This document shows positions 1 to 8,801 of a DNA stretch of 64,000 nt, one piece after another (position 1 is the stretch's first letter; each line of letters opens with the position of its first letter). Made by a program: the position numbers and the translations under genes. The DNA lies in NCBI RefSeq assembly GCF_014851865.1, contig NZ_JACVAM010000001.1:186001-250000 (forward strand), in the 5' to 3' direction. The notes beneath the pieces are model-generated. The model was not told the DNA's origin and made no database searches. It saw nothing but the letters and a program-made list of their open reading frames with translations. The stretch is from Pseudomonas sp. PDM16. GTDB lineage: Bacteria > Pseudomonadota > Gammaproteobacteria > Pseudomonadales > Pseudomonadaceae.

Positions 1-102
1 CAAGCAACCGCACATGGGGCCGACGCCACCGCGCGCCTCGGCGAGCAGTTGGTCAGCACAGGGGACCACCTGCGCGCGGCAACGGCCCAATTCCGCGTTT
101 AA
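1..102 (+). CDS. Methyl-accepting chemotaxis protein, C-terminal fragment (cut by window edge)
   Basis: Frame 1 is open from base 1 and stops at TAA 100-102, giving 33 residues that end LRAATAQFRV. This is the usual extreme C-terminus of Pseudomonas chemoreceptors, where the last helix of the signalling domain ends in a short Gln-Phe-Arg/Lys tail. The rest of the gene lies left of the window. It stops 22 bases before the porin start, so chemoreceptor, porin and periplasmic protein are probably co-transcribed. The family call rests on this tail alone, and the ligand class cannot be seen. Confidence 0.62.
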   Translation, partial: QATAHGADATARLGEQLVSTGDHLRAATAQFRV

Positions 103-124
103 CCTTTCAACGGAGCATCACTGC

Positions 125-1282
125 ATGACTACTGCCCGCGTTCTCGGTCTGGCCATCTGCCTGGCCAGCACCTCGGCATTCGCGCTGGAACAAGGCGAAG
201 CCCTCATCAACGGTTTCGGCACCGTCGGCGTCACCCACCTGGGCGGCGAAGACGATGGTCGCGGCTACGGCATTTCCGGCCAGACCAACGATTCCTGGCG
301 CGGCGACCAACTGAGCAAGTTCGGCGCCCAGCTCACCTACGGTGTCACCGATACCGTAGGTCTGACCCTGCAGACCACCGCCAAGGCGTACGGCGACGAG
401 TGGAAGGCCAACCTGGAATGGGCCTACCTGTCGTGGCAGAGCACCGACAACCTGATGGTTCGCTTCGGCCGCCTGCGCACCCCGGTGTACATGTATTCCG
501 AGAGCATCGACGTGGGCTTCGCCTACCCCTGGCTGCGCCTGCCGGACGAGGTCTATAGCCAGGTCCAGCTGTCCAACTACGAAGGCGCGGACTTGGTCTA
601 CAACCTGCCACTGTCCTTCGCCACCGCCTCCTTCCAGCTGGCCGGCGGCCAGGCACGCAACCGCGACTACTACCTGTACGACGACGAGTTCGATATCGAC
701 TACTCCAAGGTCTTCGGTGCCAGCGTCAGCCTGGCTACCAATGACTTCGGCACCATCCGCCTCGGTTACGCAGAAGCCGACATCGAGACCGAGATCTCCG
801 GCAGCTTCACCGACATCTTCGGCAACCCGGGCTCGGCCACCCTGCTGGCACTGGACAAGGACAAAGGCAAGTTCACCTCCATCGGCTATCAGTACGACAA
901 CGGTACCTGGCTGACCGCCAACGAGTGGACCCGCCGTGTAATCGAGAACGACGGTAGCGCCAGCACCGACTCGTTCTACCTGATGGGCGGCCACCGTTTC
1001 GGCGACTTCCTCGCGCACGTCACCTATGCCCAGCTGGACGAAGACGAAGGCCGCCAGAACTCCTGGACCCTCGGCCTGAACTACAACGTGCTGCCGACCG
1101 TGGTTCTGAAAGGCGAGTACAAGCGCGTCAACACCACTGGCGGCTATGACGGCGTGTTCGTCCGTGGCGCCCAGGAGCTCTACGACAACACCGTGCATGA
1201 CCGCACCGGCGGCCTGGCCGGCGTACCGGCTCGTAACTACGACGGCGATATCATCAGCGCCGGCGTCGACTTCGTATTCTGA
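125..1282 (+). CDS. Outer-membrane porin-like protein
   Basis: Encodes 385 residues. A signal peptide (MTTARVLGLAICLASTSAFA) is followed by a mature chain with many alternating aromatic and charged segments and a C-terminal Phe (AGVDFVF), the signature recognised by the BAM machinery. Length and composition fit a 16-strand general porin. I chose ATG 125 over an upstream in-frame ATG at 14 because GGAG at 112-115 sits nine bases before it and the signal peptide begins there; the upstream codons also overlap the chemoreceptor tail. It is followed 11 bases later by a small PstS-like periplasmic protein. The substrate cannot be read from the sequence; anion or phosphate-like solutes are suggested only by that neighbour. 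Confidence 0.85.
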   Translation: MTTARVLGLAICLASTSAFALEQGEALINGFGTVGVTHLGGEDDGRGYGISGQTNDSWRGDQLSKFGAQLTYGVTDTVGLTLQTTAKAYGDEWKANLEWAYLSWQSTDNLMVRFGRLRTPVYMYSESIDVGFAYPWLRLPDEVYSQVQLSNYEGADLVYNLPLSFATASFQLAGGQARNRDYYLYDDEFDIDYSKVFGASVSLATNDFGTIRLGYAEADIETEISGSFTDIFGNPGSATLLALDKDKGKFTSIGYQYDNGTWLTANEWTRRVIENDGSASTDSFYLMGGHRFGDFLAHVTYAQLDEDEGRQNSWTLGLNYNVLPTVVLKGEYKRVNTTGGYDGVFVRGAQELYDNTVHDRTGGLAGVPARNYDGDIISAGVDFVF

Positions 1283-1293
1283 GGAGCATGCAC

Positions 1294-1713
1294 ATGAAGC
1301 AGTCCATCCGCATTCTCCTTGCCGCTGCCAGCCTAGGCGTCGCCGCCCTGGCCCAGACCGGCATGGCCCAGGCCGAAGTCGCCGTGATCGTCAACGCTGG
1401 AGCCTCCGCCGCACCGTCGCAGGCCGACGTGGCCAACATCTTCCTGGGCAAGAACAAGTCGCTGAAAGGCGTCGACCAGAAAGACTGGAACCCGACCAAG
1501 GAGAAGTTCTACACCGCGGTCACCAACAAGAACGAAGCCCAGCTGAAGTCTTACTGGTCCGGCCTGGTGTTCACCGGCAAGGGCCAGCCACTGCCGAGCG
1601 TGGCCGGTGATGCCGACGTGGTGGCCAAGGTCGCCGCCGAGGCCGACGCCATCGGCTACGTGGACAAGGCCGCCGTGACCGACCAGGTCAAGGTGCTGTT
1701 CACCCTGCCCTGA
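1294..1713 (+). CDS. Small periplasmic PstS-like (phosphate-binding-like) protein
   Basis: Encodes 139 residues with a cleavable signal peptide ending near AQAEV. The mature part carries the start of a PBP-like fold (VAVIVNAGASAAPSQADVANIFLGKNKS) and later AIGYVDKAAV, both typical of short proteins annotated as phosphate ABC transporter substrate-binding. It is about half the length of true PstS, and no permease or ATPase genes are nearby, so transport by an ABC system from this locus is unlikely. ATG 1294 is preferred to ATG 1288 because AGGAG at 1282-1286 is seven bases from 1294 but only one from 1288. The pairing with a porin and a chemoreceptor suggests a solute-sensing or solute-delivery role, which is inference. 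Confidence 0.8.
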   Translation: MKQSIRILLAAASLGVAALAQTGMAQAEVAVIVNAGASAAPSQADVANIFLGKNKSLKGVDQKDWNPTKEKFYTAVTNKNEAQLKSYWSGLVFTGKGQPLPSVAGDADVVAKVAAEADAIGYVDKAAVTDQVKVLFTLP

Positions 1714-1730
1714 TGTCGGGGTAGCGCAAT

Positions 1731-1766
1731 GAAAAAGGCCGGCGGGGTAACCCACCGGCCTTTTTC
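1731..1766. terminator. Bidirectional rho-independent terminator
   Basis: GAAAAAGGCCGG and CCGGCCTTTTTC form a GC-rich stem flanked by an A run and a T run, so it can work in both directions. It lies between the convergent porin/PstS-like operon and the nitronate monooxygenase gene, whose stop codon touches its right end. Confidence 0.92.
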
Positions 1767-2808
1767 ATGCCTGCTGCATTTCCTCCACCAGCACCGCCAC
1801 CAGCTCCGCCGCAGGCAGTTCGCGGGCCAGTGGTGCGCCCTGCCCAGCCCATTGGGCGGCAAAGTCCTGGTTGCCCTGGGCACTGGCCGCCGCGTGCAAA
1901 GCCTTGGCCGCGTCGTAGCAGATTGGGTAATCCGGCAGGGCAGCGCCCAGGTCGCCGAATAGGCGATTGGGCAAGCCGCGGGCCGGGCGGCCGGAGATGT
2001 TCGCGGTGATCTCGGTGCGGTAGGCCTTCTCGCCCTTCAGCGCCGCACGATAAGCAGCATTGGCGGCGGACTCCGGGCAGAGCACGAAGGCCGTGCCCAG
2101 CTGCGCACCGGCTGCCCCCAAGGCGAGCGCGGCCTTGATACCGGCACCATCCATGATGCCGCCGGCCGCGATGATCGGCAGGCGCGACCGTTGTGCCAGC
2201 AGCCGGACCAACGCCAGCGTGCCGAGGCCGACATCACCCTGCTCAGGCACGAACACGCCGCGATGACCGCCGGCCTCGATGCCCTGCGCGACCAGTGCAT
2301 CCACACCGGAGACTTCGGCCAGCCGCGCCTCTTCGAGAGTGGTCACGCAGGCCAGCAGGCGGACACCGGCGGCCTTCAGGCTTTCGATCCATGCCTGCGG
2401 CGGCAGGCCGAAGTGGAAGCTGACCACCGCCGGACGCTGTTCCAGCAACAGCTCCAGCATGGCAGGGTCGGCCAGGAAGCTCTGGTATATCTCGCGCAAC
2501 TGCATCGGCGGTTCGGCGCCGAACTCGGCGAACAGCGGCCGCAGACGCTCCAGCCAAGCCTGCTCACGCGCAGTGTCGGCGGTCGCCGGCACATGGCAGA
2601 ACAGATTGAGGTTGAACGGCTTGTCGGTCAGCGCCCTGGTCTGGACGATCAGCTCACGGGCCTGCGCCGGGGTGCTGGCACCCAGTCCCAGCGAGCCCAG
2701 GCCGCCGGCCTCGGACACCGCCGCCGCCAGTTTCGGCGTGGAGACGCCGACCATCGGGGCCTGGATGATGGGGTGCTGGATACCAAGCAGCGCGCACAAC
2801 GACGACAT
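1765..2808 (-). CDS. Nitronate monooxygenase / NAD(P)H-dependent flavin oxidoreductase
   Basis: Encodes 347 residues, a full-length FMN-dependent TIM barrel of the 2-nitropropane dioxygenase family. Visible signatures are the N-terminal [11 protein letters not shown], the segment PFNLNLF, the loop GIEAGGHRG containing the conserved His, and the phosphate-binding AAGGIMDG followed by [12 protein letters not shown]. Family members oxidise alkyl nitronates such as propionate 3-nitronate, or act as NAD(P)H:quinone reductases, in the cytoplasm. The gene diverges from a LysR regulator across an AT-rich spacer with an inverted repeat, the classic arrangement for LysR control of its neighbour. Family assignment is firm; substrate is not. 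Confidence 0.88.
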   Translation of the reverse strand: MSSLCALLGIQHPIIQAPMVGVSTPKLAAAVSEAGGLGSLGLGASTPAQARELIVQTRALTDKPFNLNLFCHVPATADTAREQAWLERLRPLFAEFGAEPPMQLREIYQSFLADPAMLELLLEQRPAVVSFHFGLPPQAWIESLKAAGVRLLACVTTLEEARLAEVSGVDALVAQGIEAGGHRGVFVPEQGDVGLGTLALVRLLAQRSRLPIIAAGGIMDGAGIKAALALGAAGAQLGTAFVLCPESAANAAYRAALKGEKAYRTEITANISGRPARGLPNRLFGDLGAALPDYPICYDAAKALHAAASAQGNQDFAAQWAGQGAPLARELPAAELVAVLVEEMQQA

Positions 2809-2836
2809 GGGAAACCTCCGCGGGATTGACCAATCA

Positions 2837-2882
2837 ATCTCAAATAAAGATTATTGTAAAAATATTATTCTTATTTTGAGAT
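2837..2882. promoter_or_regulatory. AT-rich inverted repeat in the divergent LysR/monooxygenase spacer
   Basis: ATCTCAAATAA (2837-2847) is mirrored by TTATTTTGAGAT (2871-2882), with weaker symmetry inward (AAGATTATT against ATTATTCTT). The spacer is strikingly AT-rich against the surrounding GC-rich sequence. Position and symmetry fit a LysR-type operator controlling both divergent genes. Confidence 0.55.
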
Positions 2883-2894
2883 TTATAGAAGCCC

Positions 2895-3773
2895 ATGGAT
2901 CTCACCAACCTCGCCATCTTCCGTGCCGTTGCCCTCGAACAGAGCGTGACCCGCGCCGCGCAAAACCTGCAGCGCGCGCAGTCCAACGTCACCACGCGCA
3001 TCCAGCAGCTGGAAGAAGAACTGGGAGCCAGTCTGTTCCTGCGTGAGGGCAAGCGCATGCTCCTCACCGAGCAAGGCCGCGCCTTCCTCGCCTATGCCGA
3101 GCAACTGCTGGCACTGGCTGACGAAGCGCGCCAGGCCCTGCATCCGCAGCACCCCGCCGGCACCCTACGCTTGGGCAGCATGGAGAGCACCGCCGCCGCC
3201 CGCCTGCCGCAGCCCCTGGCGCGCTTCCACCGTGAGTATCCGCAGGTCAGTCTGGAAGTCAGCACTGGTCCCAGCCTGGCACTGCTCGACGCGGTGCTGG
3301 CACGACGCCTGGACTGCGCGCTGATCGCCCAGCCTTACAGCTGGCAGCAGGGCAGCTGGCAGGCCGAGGAACTGCCGAGCGGCGTCGACGCGCAGGCGGT
3401 GTTCCGCGAGGAACTTTTGCTGGTGCTGCCGGCCGACCACCCGCCGGTCGAGCACCCTGAGCAGGTGCAAGTCCGTACTCTGGCGGGTTTCGCCCAGGGC
3501 TGCAGCTATCGCCATATCGCCCTGAGCTGGTTGGGCGCCGGTGGCCCGCCCATGCGCGTGCAGGAAGTGGGCTCTTACCACAGCATTCTCGCCTGTGTGG
3601 CGGCCGGCGCCTGCGTCAGTGTGGTGCCGCGCTCGCTGCTCGAATTGCCCCGCCAGGCTCCAGCCGTGCAATCTGTGCCGCTGCTGCAACTGGACACATT
3701 GCTGGTGCGCCGCAGCGGCAACAGCAGCGTGGCCGTCGAGCGGTTGCACGAGTTCCTGCAGCGCCCCGCATGA
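2895..3773 (+). CDS. LysR-family transcriptional regulator
   Basis: Encodes 292 residues. The N-terminal winged helix-turn-helix is typical ([20 protein letters not shown], then [20 protein letters not shown]), followed by a periplasmic-binding-like effector domain with the conserved start [10 protein letters not shown]. It is transcribed away from the nitronate monooxygenase and overlaps the following MFS gene by four bases (ATGA), so regulator and transporter are translationally coupled. It probably controls the monooxygenase, the MFS gene and itself through the spacer repeat at 2837-2882. The inducer is unknown; a nitro compound or quinone would suit the neighbour, but that is inference. 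Confidence 0.9.
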   Translation: MDLTNLAIFRAVALEQSVTRAAQNLQRAQSNVTTRIQQLEEELGASLFLREGKRMLLTEQGRAFLAYAEQLLALADEARQALHPQHPAGTLRLGSMESTAAARLPQPLARFHREYPQVSLEVSTGPSLALLDAVLARRLDCALIAQPYSWQQGSWQAEELPSGVDAQAVFREELLLVLPADHPPVEHPEQVQVRTLAGFAQGCSYRHIALSWLGAGGPPMRVQEVGSYHSILACVAAGACVSVVPRSLLELPRQAPAVQSVPLLQLDTLLVRRSGNSSVAVERLHEFLQRPA

Positions 3774-4897
3774 ACAACCGAGCGCTGACCGATGCACTGG
3801 CCGGCGCCCTGATGCTGGCAGTCGGCATGGGCTTCGGCCGCTTCGCCTTCACCGGGCTCTATCCGCAGATGATGGCTGATGGCGTGCTCGACCTGCGCGG
3901 CGGCGCCCTGACCGCCTCGGCGAACTATGCCGGCTACCTGCTCGGCGCCCTGCTACTGGCGTGGAAGCATCCTTGGCAGCCGGCGACGCTATGTCGCGTC
4001 GGTCTGCTCGGCAACCTGGCCTGCCTGCTGGCGATGGCCGCCGCACCGAGTGTCGCCAGCGTCCTGCCGCTGCGTTTCCTGGCCGGGGTGGCCAGCGCCC
4101 TGACCCTGGTCGGCGCCTCGCTGTGGCTGCTGCGCGCCGGCCACCATCCACGGGCAGCACCGGTGCTGTATGCCGGCGTCGGGCTGGGCATTCTGCTGTC
4201 CGCCGAGCTGATTGCCGTTGGCCAGACGGCAGGTTGGCACAGTCACACGCAGTGGCTGTTGCTGGCACTGGCCGCACTCGCCCTGCTCCTGCCCGCCACT
4301 CGGGCGCTGCGCCATGTAGCCGCTCCAGCCTCCACAGCCGCGCCTACTATGGAGCGGTCGCTACCGGCCGGCCGCCTGGTCGCGCTCTACGGGCTGGCCG
4401 GCTTCGGCTACATCGTCACCGCCACCTATCTGCCGCTGTTGCTGCGCAACGGCCTGGGCAGCGTCGACCCGTTGCAAATCTGGGCCGCCTTCGGCCTGGG
4501 CGCCGTACCTTCGTGCTTCCTCTGGCACAACCTGCGTGAGCGCCTGGGCACCCGCGTGGCGCTGGCACTCAACCTGGGACTGCAAGCTGTCGGCGTGGCC
4601 CTGCCAGCCTTCGACAGCGGCGTCGCGGCCTGCCTGCTCAGCGCGCTGCTGGTCGGCGGCACTTTCATGGGCACGGTGACCATCGCCATGGCCGCAGCCA
4701 GGGGCGAAGCGCTACATAAACCGCAACTGGCGGCCTGGATGACTGCCAGCTACGGCGTCGGGCAGATCGCCGGCCCGTTGCTCGCCGAGGCCCTGCACAG
4801 CCGCTATCAGCACTTCGCGCCCGCCCTGCTGTGCGCCGCCGCAGGCCTGGCCCTGGCGGCACTGATGAGCCTGCCGCGCCCCGCGCCTGCGACCTAG
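3770..4897 (+). CDS. YbfB/YjiJ-type MFS transporter
   Basis: Encodes 375 residues with about 11 to 12 hydrophobic segments and few loops. The N-terminus ([23 protein letters not shown]) is the signature of the YbfB/YjiJ group of major facilitator proteins, an uncharacterised inner-membrane family. The internal pattern [16 protein letters not shown] (here [12 protein letters not shown] near the end) is also typical. The ATG overlaps the LysR stop codon, so it is probably expressed with the regulator. The substrate and direction of transport cannot be inferred; association with a nitronate monooxygenase suggests it moves the compound or product handled by that enzyme. Confidence 0.82.
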   Translation: MNNRALTDALAGALMLAVGMGFGRFAFTGLYPQMMADGVLDLRGGALTASANYAGYLLGALLLAWKHPWQPATLCRVGLLGNLACLLAMAAAPSVASVLPLRFLAGVASALTLVGASLWLLRAGHHPRAAPVLYAGVGLGILLSAELIAVGQTAGWHSHTQWLLLALAALALLLPATRALRHVAAPASTAAPTMERSLPAGRLVALYGLAGFGYIVTATYLPLLLRNGLGSVDPLQIWAAFGLGAVPSCFLWHNLRERLGTRVALALNLGLQAVGVALPAFDSGVAACLLSALLVGGTFMGTVTIAMAAARGEALHKPQLAAWMTASYGVGQIAGPLLAEALHSRYQHFAPALLCAAAGLALAALMSLPRPAPAT

Positions 4898-4959
4898 GTC
4901 CAATAGCTCGCGCGCGGCGCACGCGCGAGGATGGGACGATTCGAGCACCGGAGCGTCGC

Positions 4960-6879
4960 ATGTCCTCCACCTCTGCGGGCAAGACAGCCGTACTGCAGAA
5001 CATCCACGGCACCATGGAGTTTCTGCGCAAGTACCCGCCGTTCAATCAGATGGACAGCGCCCAGCTGGCCTATCTGGTGGAGCACTGCCAGCTGCGTTTC
5101 TATGCCGCCGGCGAGAGCATCATCAAGCCCACTGACGGGCCGGTGCAGCACTTCTACATCGTCAAGCAGGGCCAGGTGGTCGGCGAACGCCCGCACTCGG
5201 CCCGGCGCGGCACCGAGACCACCTTCGAGATCGCCAGCGGCGAGTGCTTCCCGCTGGCCGCCCTGCTCGGCGAGCGCGCTACCCGCACCGAGCACCTGGC
5301 CGGCGAGGATACCTTCTGCCTGCTGCTGGCCAAGGAGGCCTTCGTCCGCCTGTTCTCCCAGTCCGCGCCCTTCCGCGACTTCGCCCTGCGCGGGGTCAGC
5401 AGCCTGCTCGACCAGGTCAACCAGCAGGTGCAGATGCGTGCCGCCGAGAACCTTGGCGCGCAGTACTCGCTGGATACCTCGTTACGCGAGTTGGCGCCGC
5501 AGCAGCCGGTGGCCTGCAGCGCCGACACGCCGTTGCGCGATGCGGTGCGACGCATGCATGAGCAGCATGTCGGCAGCATCGTCATCGTCGACGACCACGC
5601 CCAGCCCAACGGCATCTTCACCCTGCGCGACCTACGCCGGGTGGTGGCCGACGGTGAATCGCTGGAGCAGCCGATCAGCGCGCTGATGACCCAGCGCCCG
5701 TTCCACCTCTCGCCCAACGCCAGCGCCTTCGACGCCGCCCTGGCGATGACCGAGCGGCACATCGCCCACGTCTGCCTGGTGGAAGGCGGTCGTCTGGTCG
5801 GCGTGGTGTCCGAGCGCGATCTGTTCTCCCTGCAGCGCGTCGACCTGGTCCACCTGGCCCGCACAATCCGCCATGCCGGGCGCATCGAGACGCTGGTGGC
5901 GCTGCGCGGCGACATCCGTCTGCTGGTCGAGCGCATGCTGGCCCACGGCGCCAGCTCCACCCAGATCACCCAACTGGTGACCCTGCTCAACGATCACACC
6001 GTATGCCGGGTGATCGAGTTGGTGCTGGAGGAAATGGGCGACCCCGGCGTGCCGTTCAGCTGGCTGTGCTTCGGCAGCGAAGGCCGCCGCGAACAGACCC
6101 TGCACACCGACCAGGACAACGGCATCCTCTTCGAGGCCCGGGACACCGCCGATGCCGAACGCATCCGCCAGCTCCTGCTGCCACGCGCCCGGCGCATCAA
6201 CCAGTTGCTCGCCGACTGCGGTTTCACTCTGTGCCGCGGCAACATCATGGCCGGCAACCCGGAGCTGTGCCTGTCGCGCCAGGAATGGACGCGGCGCTTC
6301 TCCACCTTCGTCCGAGAAGCCACCCCGGAGAGCCTGCTGGGTTCGAGCATCTACTTCGACCTGCGGGTGGTCTGGGGCCCCGAGCTGGGCTGCCGGCAGT
6401 TGAGCCAGCACCTGCTGGCCGAGATCGCCGACAACAGCCTGTTCCAGCGTCAGCTGGCAGCCAACGCCCTGCGCCATCGCCCGCCGCTGGGGCGTTTCCG
6501 CGACTTTGTGGTGGCGCGCAAGGGTGCCGAGAAGGACACCCTCGACCTCAAGGAGGAAGGCCTGACGCCTTTCGTCGATGGCGCCCGCCTGCTCGCCCTG
6601 GCCCATGGCATCGGCGAGAGCAGCACCCTGCGCCGCTTCGCTGAACTGGTACGGCAGCGGGTGATCGACGCGCAGGACGGCGCGGCCTACGAGGAGGCCT
6701 ACCACCTGATCCAGCAGATGCGCCTGCAACTGCACCAGCAGCAGGCGGCCCAGGGCCTGGACTTTTCCAACCGCCTCGACCCGGACAGCCTCAACCACCT
6801 GGACCGGCGCATCCTGCGCGAGTCCTTCCGCCAGGCCCAGCGTCTGCAGGCCAGCCTCGCGCTGCGCTACCAGCTATGA
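4960..6879 (+). CDS. cNMP-binding / CBS / DUF294 nucleotidyltransferase-like signalling protein
   Basis: Encodes 639 residues with four parts in order: a cyclic-nucleotide-binding-like domain (about 20-140), a pair of CBS domains (about 170-290), a DUF294 nucleotidyltransferase-like domain related to GlnD, and a helical DUF294 C-terminal domain. The transferase signature GSEGRREQ starts at about residue 372, and the metal-binding Asp pair is at 384 and 386 (TDQDN), so the active site looks intact. ATG 4960 is chosen because GGAG at 4950-4953 precedes it; the open frame begins further upstream inside the MFS gene. The next gene, a DEDDh exonuclease, overlaps by four bases. In P. aeruginosa a similar pair lies beside the acetate permease gene, from memory; that transporter is not here. 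The reaction is unknown. Confidence 0.87.
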   Translation: MSSTSAGKTAVLQNIHGTMEFLRKYPPFNQMDSAQLAYLVEHCQLRFYAAGESIIKPTDGPVQHFYIVKQGQVVGERPHSARRGTETTFEIASGECFPLAALLGERATRTEHLAGEDTFCLLLAKEAFVRLFSQSAPFRDFALRGVSSLLDQVNQQVQMRAAENLGAQYSLDTSLRELAPQQPVACSADTPLRDAVRRMHEQHVGSIVIVDDHAQPNGIFTLRDLRRVVADGESLEQPISALMTQRPFHLSPNASAFDAALAMTERHIAHVCLVEGGRLVGVVSERDLFSLQRVDLVHLARTIRHAGRIETLVALRGDIRLLVERMLAHGASSTQITQLVTLLNDHTVCRVIELVLEEMGDPGVPFSWLCFGSEGRREQTLHTDQDNGILFEARDTADAERIRQLLLPRARRINQLLADCGFTLCRGNIMAGNPELCLSRQEWTRRFSTFVREATPESLLGSSIYFDLRVVWGPELGCRQLSQHLLAEIADNSLFQRQLAANALRHRPPLGRFRDFVVARKGAEKDTLDLKEEGLTPFVDGARLLALAHGIGESSTLRRFAELVRQRVIDAQDGAAYEEAYHLIQQMRLQLHQQQAAQGLDFSNRLDPDSLNHLDRRILRESFRQAQRLQASLALRYQL

Positions 6880-7571
6880 GGAAGATGCTCGAATGGCTGC
6901 GCCAGAGCAGCCCCGTCGTCGACCCGCGCGGCCTGCGCCTGCCAGCCCCGGCCTCGCTGGACGAACGACCATTGGCTAGGCAGCGCCTGGTTGTAGTGGA
7001 CCTGGAGACCAGCGGCCTCAACCTGCAGCGCGACCACCTGCTGGCGATCGGCGCAGTGGTGATCGAAGACGGCGCCATCGATCTGTCCCAGCAATTCGAG
7101 TGCACCCTGCGCCAGGCCGATCACCGTGCCGGACCCAGCACCCTGATCCACGGCATCGCGCCCAGTGCAGTCGCCGCCGGCCGCGAGCCGGACGAGGCAC
7201 TGCTGGACTTCATGCACTTCGTCGATGACAGCCCGTTGCTGGCCTTCCACGCCCCCTTCGACCAGCACATGCTCGAACGCGCCCTGCGCGAACAGCTTGG
7301 TTATCGCCTGCACCACCCCTTCCTCGATGCCGCCGTGCTGGCCCCGCTGCTCTGCCCGGAGGCGCCGCCCTACCGGGGCCTGGACGAGTGGCTCGGCCAC
7401 TTCGGCCTGCTCGCCAGCGAGCGCCACAACGCCAGCGCCGATGCACTGGCCACCGCCGAACTGGCGCTGATTCTGTTCAGCAAGGCCCGCCGTCAGGGCC
7501 TGGACAACCTGGCCGAACTGCAGCACAAGACCCAGGCCTGGAAGCGTCGGCGGCAGGTTCCCTCACTCTGA
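6876..7571 (+). CDS. DEDDh-type 3'-5' exonuclease (DNA polymerase III epsilon-like)
   Basis: Encodes 231 residues. The ExoI motif VVVDLETSG supplies Asp42 and Glu44, ExoII is within LLAFHAPFDQHML, and ExoIII is HNASADALATAEL with the paired His and Asp, so all four acidic residues and the His of the DEDDh family are present. It lacks the polymerase-binding tail of true DnaQ and is shorter than DnaQ, fitting a stand-alone exonuclease. Translation is coupled to the upstream cNMP/CBS/DUF294 gene through an ATGA overlap, which argues that the two act together, perhaps on a nucleotide or short oligonucleotide substrate. That functional link is inference. Confidence 0.87.
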   Translation: MRKMLEWLRQSSPVVDPRGLRLPAPASLDERPLARQRLVVVDLETSGLNLQRDHLLAIGAVVIEDGAIDLSQQFECTLRQADHRAGPSTLIHGIAPSAVAAGREPDEALLDFMHFVDDSPLLAFHAPFDQHMLERALREQLGYRLHHPFLDAAVLAPLLCPEAPPYRGLDEWLGHFGLLASERHNASADALATAELALILFSKARRQGLDNLAELQHKTQAWKRRRQVPSL

Positions 7572-7673
7572 ATCGATAGAGCAAGGCAATATCAGTTGTA
7601 AAACATTCTCGATTCAAAACAGCACCCCACCTCCACTAGAATGCGAGCCCGTTCCTCGCTTCGAACCGCCACC

Positions 7674-8801
7674 ATGCGCTCCACCACCATCCGCCGCTGG
7701 TCCGCCGTCCACACCTGGACCAGCCTGGTGTGCACGCTGTTCCTGTTCCTGCTGGCGCTCACCGGCCTGCCGCTGATCTTCCATCACGAGATCGAACACC
7801 TGCTGGGCGAAGCGCCGGAGCTGCGCGAGATGGCGCCTGACGCACCGCGTCTGGACCTGCAGCAACTGGTCGAGGCCGGCGAGCGCCATCGCCCCGGCGA
7901 GGTGGTGCAGTACCTCGGCTGGGAAGACGACGAGCCCAACGGCGTGGTGACCATCATGGCCGCCACCGCCGGCACCGAGCCCAACTCCTCTCACACCTTC
8001 ATGCTCGATGCGCGCACTGGCGAGGCGGTAGAGATGCCGGCGGCCAATGGCGGCTTCATGATGCTGATGCTGCGCCTGCACGTGGACATGTTCGCCGGCC
8101 TGCCCGGCAAGCTGCTGCTGGCCTTTATGGGCATTCTCTTCGTCGTCGCGATCATCTCCGGCGTGGTGCTCTATTCGCCGTTCATGCGCCGGCTGGATTT
8201 CGGCACCGTGCGCCAGCACAAGTCCACGCGCCTGCGCTGGCTCGACCTGCACAACCTGATTGGCATCGTCACCCTGGTCTGGGCGCTGACCGTGGGCATC
8301 ACCGGGGTGATCAGCGCCTGCGCCGACCTGCTGATCAGCGCCTGGCGCAACGACACCCTGACGGCCATGGTTGCGCCCTACCGCGACGCCCCGCCGCTCA
8401 CCGAACGTGCCCCGGCCACGCGCCTGCTGGACATCGCCCAGCAAGCCGCGCCCGGCATGCAGCCGGACTTCATCGCCTTCCCCGGCACACGCTTCTCCAG
8501 CGAGCACCACTACTCGGTGTTCATGAAGGGCAGCACGCACTTGACCTCGCACCTGTGGACGCCGGTGCTGATCGACGCCAAGACCCTGCAGGTCACTGCC
8601 GTGGCCAGCCGTCCCTGGTACATGGATGCCCTGGCCATGTCGCAGCCGCTGCACTTCGGCGACTACGGCGGCCGGCCGATGCAGATCCTCTGGGCAGTGC
8701 TCGACGTGCTGACGATCATCGTCCTCGGTAGCGGCCTGTACCTCTGGTGGGTACGCCGTCGTGCACCGCGCGCTGCTCTGCGTGACGAGGTAGCGGCATG
8801 A
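7674..8801 (+). CDS. PepSY-associated membrane protein (siderophore reductase-like)
   Basis: Encodes 375 residues from ATG 7674, just before the first transmembrane segment. Four hydrophobic segments are visible: near the N-terminus (LVCTLFLFLLALTGLPLIF), two in the middle (LLLAFMGILFVVAIISGVVL and IGIVTLVWALTVGITGVIS) and one near the C-terminus (VLTIIVLGSGLYLWWV). Conserved histidines flank these segments (SAVHTW, FHHEIEH, LRLHVDMF, LDLHNL). Characterised relatives such as FpvG and FoxB of P. aeruginosa work in periplasmic reduction or handling of ferric siderophores. It closely resembles the PepSY protein at 20044-21195 but here has no receptor beside it. It overlaps a microprotein gene by four bases. 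Confidence 0.87.
   Translation: MRSTTIRRWSAVHTWTSLVCTLFLFLLALTGLPLIFHHEIEHLLGEAPELREMAPDAPRLDLQQLVEAGERHRPGEVVQYLGWEDDEPNGVVTIMAATAGTEPNSSHTFMLDARTGEAVEMPAANGGFMMLMLRLHVDMFAGLPGKLLLAFMGILFVVAIISGVVLYSPFMRRLDFGTVRQHKSTRLRWLDLHNLIGIVTLVWALTVGITGVISACADLLISAWRNDTLTAMVAPYRDAPPLTERAPATRLLDIAQQAAPGMQPDFIAFPGTRFSSEHHYSVFMKGSTHLTSHLWTPVLIDAKTLQVTAVASRPWYMDALAMSQPLHFGDYGGRPMQILWAVLDVLTIIVLGSGLYLWWVRRRAPRAALRDEVAA

Noticed and set aside
107..1198. Long minus-strand reading frame of 363 codons opposite the porin
   Set aside because: It is a shadow of a GC-rich gene: composition is Gly/Ala/Val-rich without motifs, it has no ribosome-binding site, and the plus-strand porin has signal peptide and C-terminal signature.
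7590..7620. Fur box upstream of the first PepSY gene
   Set aside because: Only a half-site resemblance (ACATTCTC) is present; the symmetric partner is missing, unlike the strong box at 25223-25242.
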